In this document: positions 5,121 through 5,927 of the stretch, piece by piece | How the letters are laid out: the number at the start of each line of letters is the position of its first letter | Position numbering within the stretch: the first letter of the stretch is position 1 | Source: Chloroflexota bacterium | GTDB taxonomy: Bacteria > Chloroflexota > Anaerolineae > 4572-78 > J111 | DNA length: 5,927 bases | Direction of reading: 5' to 3' | Assembly (NCBI GenBank): GCA_003695455.1 | Contig: RFJF01000111.1 | Location: 1-5,927 of the forward strand | Translations under genes and position numbers: made by a program | Notes under the pieces: generated by a model | Seen by the model: only the letters and a program-made list of their open reading frames with translations | Database searches by the model: none | Told to the model about the DNA's origin: nothing

Positions 5121-5927
5121 TAATTCATCCGGCGCAATCACCACATCCTGCCAGAACCAGTAATTGGCCGCCGACACCGGATACTTTTTGACCCACGGTT
5201 TGAGCAGCAGGTGCATCCGGCCGTAGGTCAGGGGGATGACCAGCGCCTCGTTGACCAGAATCCGGTCGGCCTGCCGGTAGAGGTTAAGCCGCGCTTCCTG
5301 ATTGGTGGTGCGGGCGGCGGCGCCAACCAGCCGGGCGTATTCGGCGTTTTGCCCGCTGACGCCGTAATATGTGGCGGCGGTGGCCGTAAAACCGGCCGGA
5401 TCGGGAAAGTCGGCAACCCAACCGACCAGATACAGCGGCGCGGCCGTCTCGGCCAGCCGGCCGGCAAGGGTGGCCGCGGTTTCCACATGTGCGCCGGGCA
5501 AATGGATGCCCAAAACATCGCGCCACTGCGCCCGCAAATGTTCAGCCACTACTTCCCAATTCAGCACCAGCCAATCCACCGCGGGGAATCCCTGACCCTT
5601 CGGGAAGCCCGCGTCGGCCAGCCGCTGCCGGGCCAAATCCGGGTCAAACGGCAGGCCAATGCCCGCCGAAAAGCCCGGCATCCCGTCGGGGATGAATCCC
5701 CCGTCGGCCGGCAGGCTGTGCCCGCCCAACAGACTGTTGGCCAGTGCCTGTTTGTCAATAGCCAGCGCCAGCGCCTGCCGCACCCGCGCATCGTCAAACG
5801 GCGGCTGGTTCAGATTAAAGCCGATAATTGATGTATCCAGGGCCGGCGCCGCAATAAAATCTTCGGCGTACCGGCGGCGAACCCGGTCCGTTTCCTCCGA
5901 AGGGAGCAAATCCAGCACCACATCCAG
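5115..5927 (-). CDS. ABC transporter substrate-binding protein, family 5 (peptide/nickel type), N-terminus cut by window edge
   Basis: The last 270 residues are visible; the frame stays open through the right edge, so the GTG at 5921 is not taken as a start. Family 5 (OppA/DppA/NikA-like) solute-binding landmarks are clear. They are GFNLNQPPFDDARVRQALAL then AIDK at visible residues 36-59, a PADGGFIPDGMPGF segment (72-85), LPFDPDLARQRLADAGFPKG (91-110), a VVAEHLRAQWRDVLGI segment (125-140), GWVADFPDP (168-176), and near the end LNLYRQADRILVNEALVIPL followed by an LLLKPWVKKY segment. Such proteins capture oligopeptides, dipeptides, nickel or other ligands outside the membrane and deliver them to an ABC permease; the ligand cannot be assigned here. 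The signal peptide and any N-terminal fusion lie outside the window. The gene ends DELP then TGA at 5115, with no permease gene downstream in this window. It is convergent with the Calx-beta fragment and unrelated in function to the signalling cluster. Confidence 0.92.
   Translation of the reverse strand: MDVVLDLLPSEETDRVRRRYAEDFIAAPALDTSIIGFNLNQPPFDDARVRQALALAIDKQALANSLLGGHSLPADGGFIPDGMPGFSAGIGLPFDPDLARQRLADAGFPKGQGFPAVDWLVLNWEVVAEHLRAQWRDVLGIHLPGAHVETAATLAGRLAETAAPLYLVGWVADFPDPAGFTATAATYYGVSGQNAEYARLVGAAARTTNQEARLNLYRQADRILVNEALVIPLTYGRMHLLLKPWVKKYPVSAANYWFWQDVVIAPDELP

Noticed and set aside
5211..5831. Plus-strand open frame of 206 codons antisense to the transporter gene
   Set aside because: The minus-strand frame has unmistakable family 5 substrate-binding motifs throughout; the antisense product is low-complexity Gly/Gln/Arg-rich.

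Overview
The window holds a two-component signalling cluster on the minus strand, a broken junction region on the plus strand, and the C-terminal part of an ABC transporter substrate-binding protein on the minus strand. Organism: I infer a bacterium of the Chloroflexota, perhaps Anaerolineae-like. The basis is the style of the multi-GAF cytoplasmic kinase paired with NarL-type regulators, and a secreted protein ending in an aromatic-L-P-aliphatic tail. No rRNA or marker gene supports this, so it is only a working guess.

Layout. Positions 1-316 (minus) hold the N-terminal 105 residues of a response-regulator receiver domain that runs off the left edge. Positions 317-575 are an AT-rich intergenic stretch. 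It contains a plausible sigma70-type promoter for that gene, three copies of a 9-bp element (two as direct repeats around a 14-bp near-palindrome), and a leader with an inverted repeat. Positions 576-1235 (minus) encode a complete NarL/LuxR-type response regulator. Positions 1266-3908 (minus) encode an 880-residue soluble hybrid kinase (REC-GAF-GAF-GAF-HisKA_3-HATPase). The kinase and NarL-type genes are 30 bp apart and form an operon, with a good promoter candidate at 3944-3972.

Positions 4128 to about 4590 (plus, divergent from the kinase) encode the start of a membrane-anchored sensor: two membrane segments, a Pro/Ala linker and the first ~40 residues of a PAS domain. Near 4587-4600 the reading frame jumps abruptly. 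From there to 4975 the sequence is the 3' end of an unrelated secreted protein: the end of a Calx-beta domain and a tail with two R-x-aromatic-L-P motifs. This is either a deletion or rearrangement scar or an assembly chimera. Positions 5115-5927 (minus) hold the last 270 residues of a family 5 (peptide/nickel type) substrate-binding protein, convergent with the Calx-beta fragment.

How the parts work together: the kinase has no membrane segment and probably senses cytoplasmic ligands or redox state through its GAF domains. It would autophosphorylate at His677 and pass phosphate to the NarL-type regulator. The second, separately promoted receiver gene just downstream could be another output or a target of that regulator. 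The clearest oddities are the PAS/Calx-beta junction, the repeated element in front of the second receiver gene, and the eroded receiver at the kinase N-terminus. I did not find clear evidence of a wholly new system.
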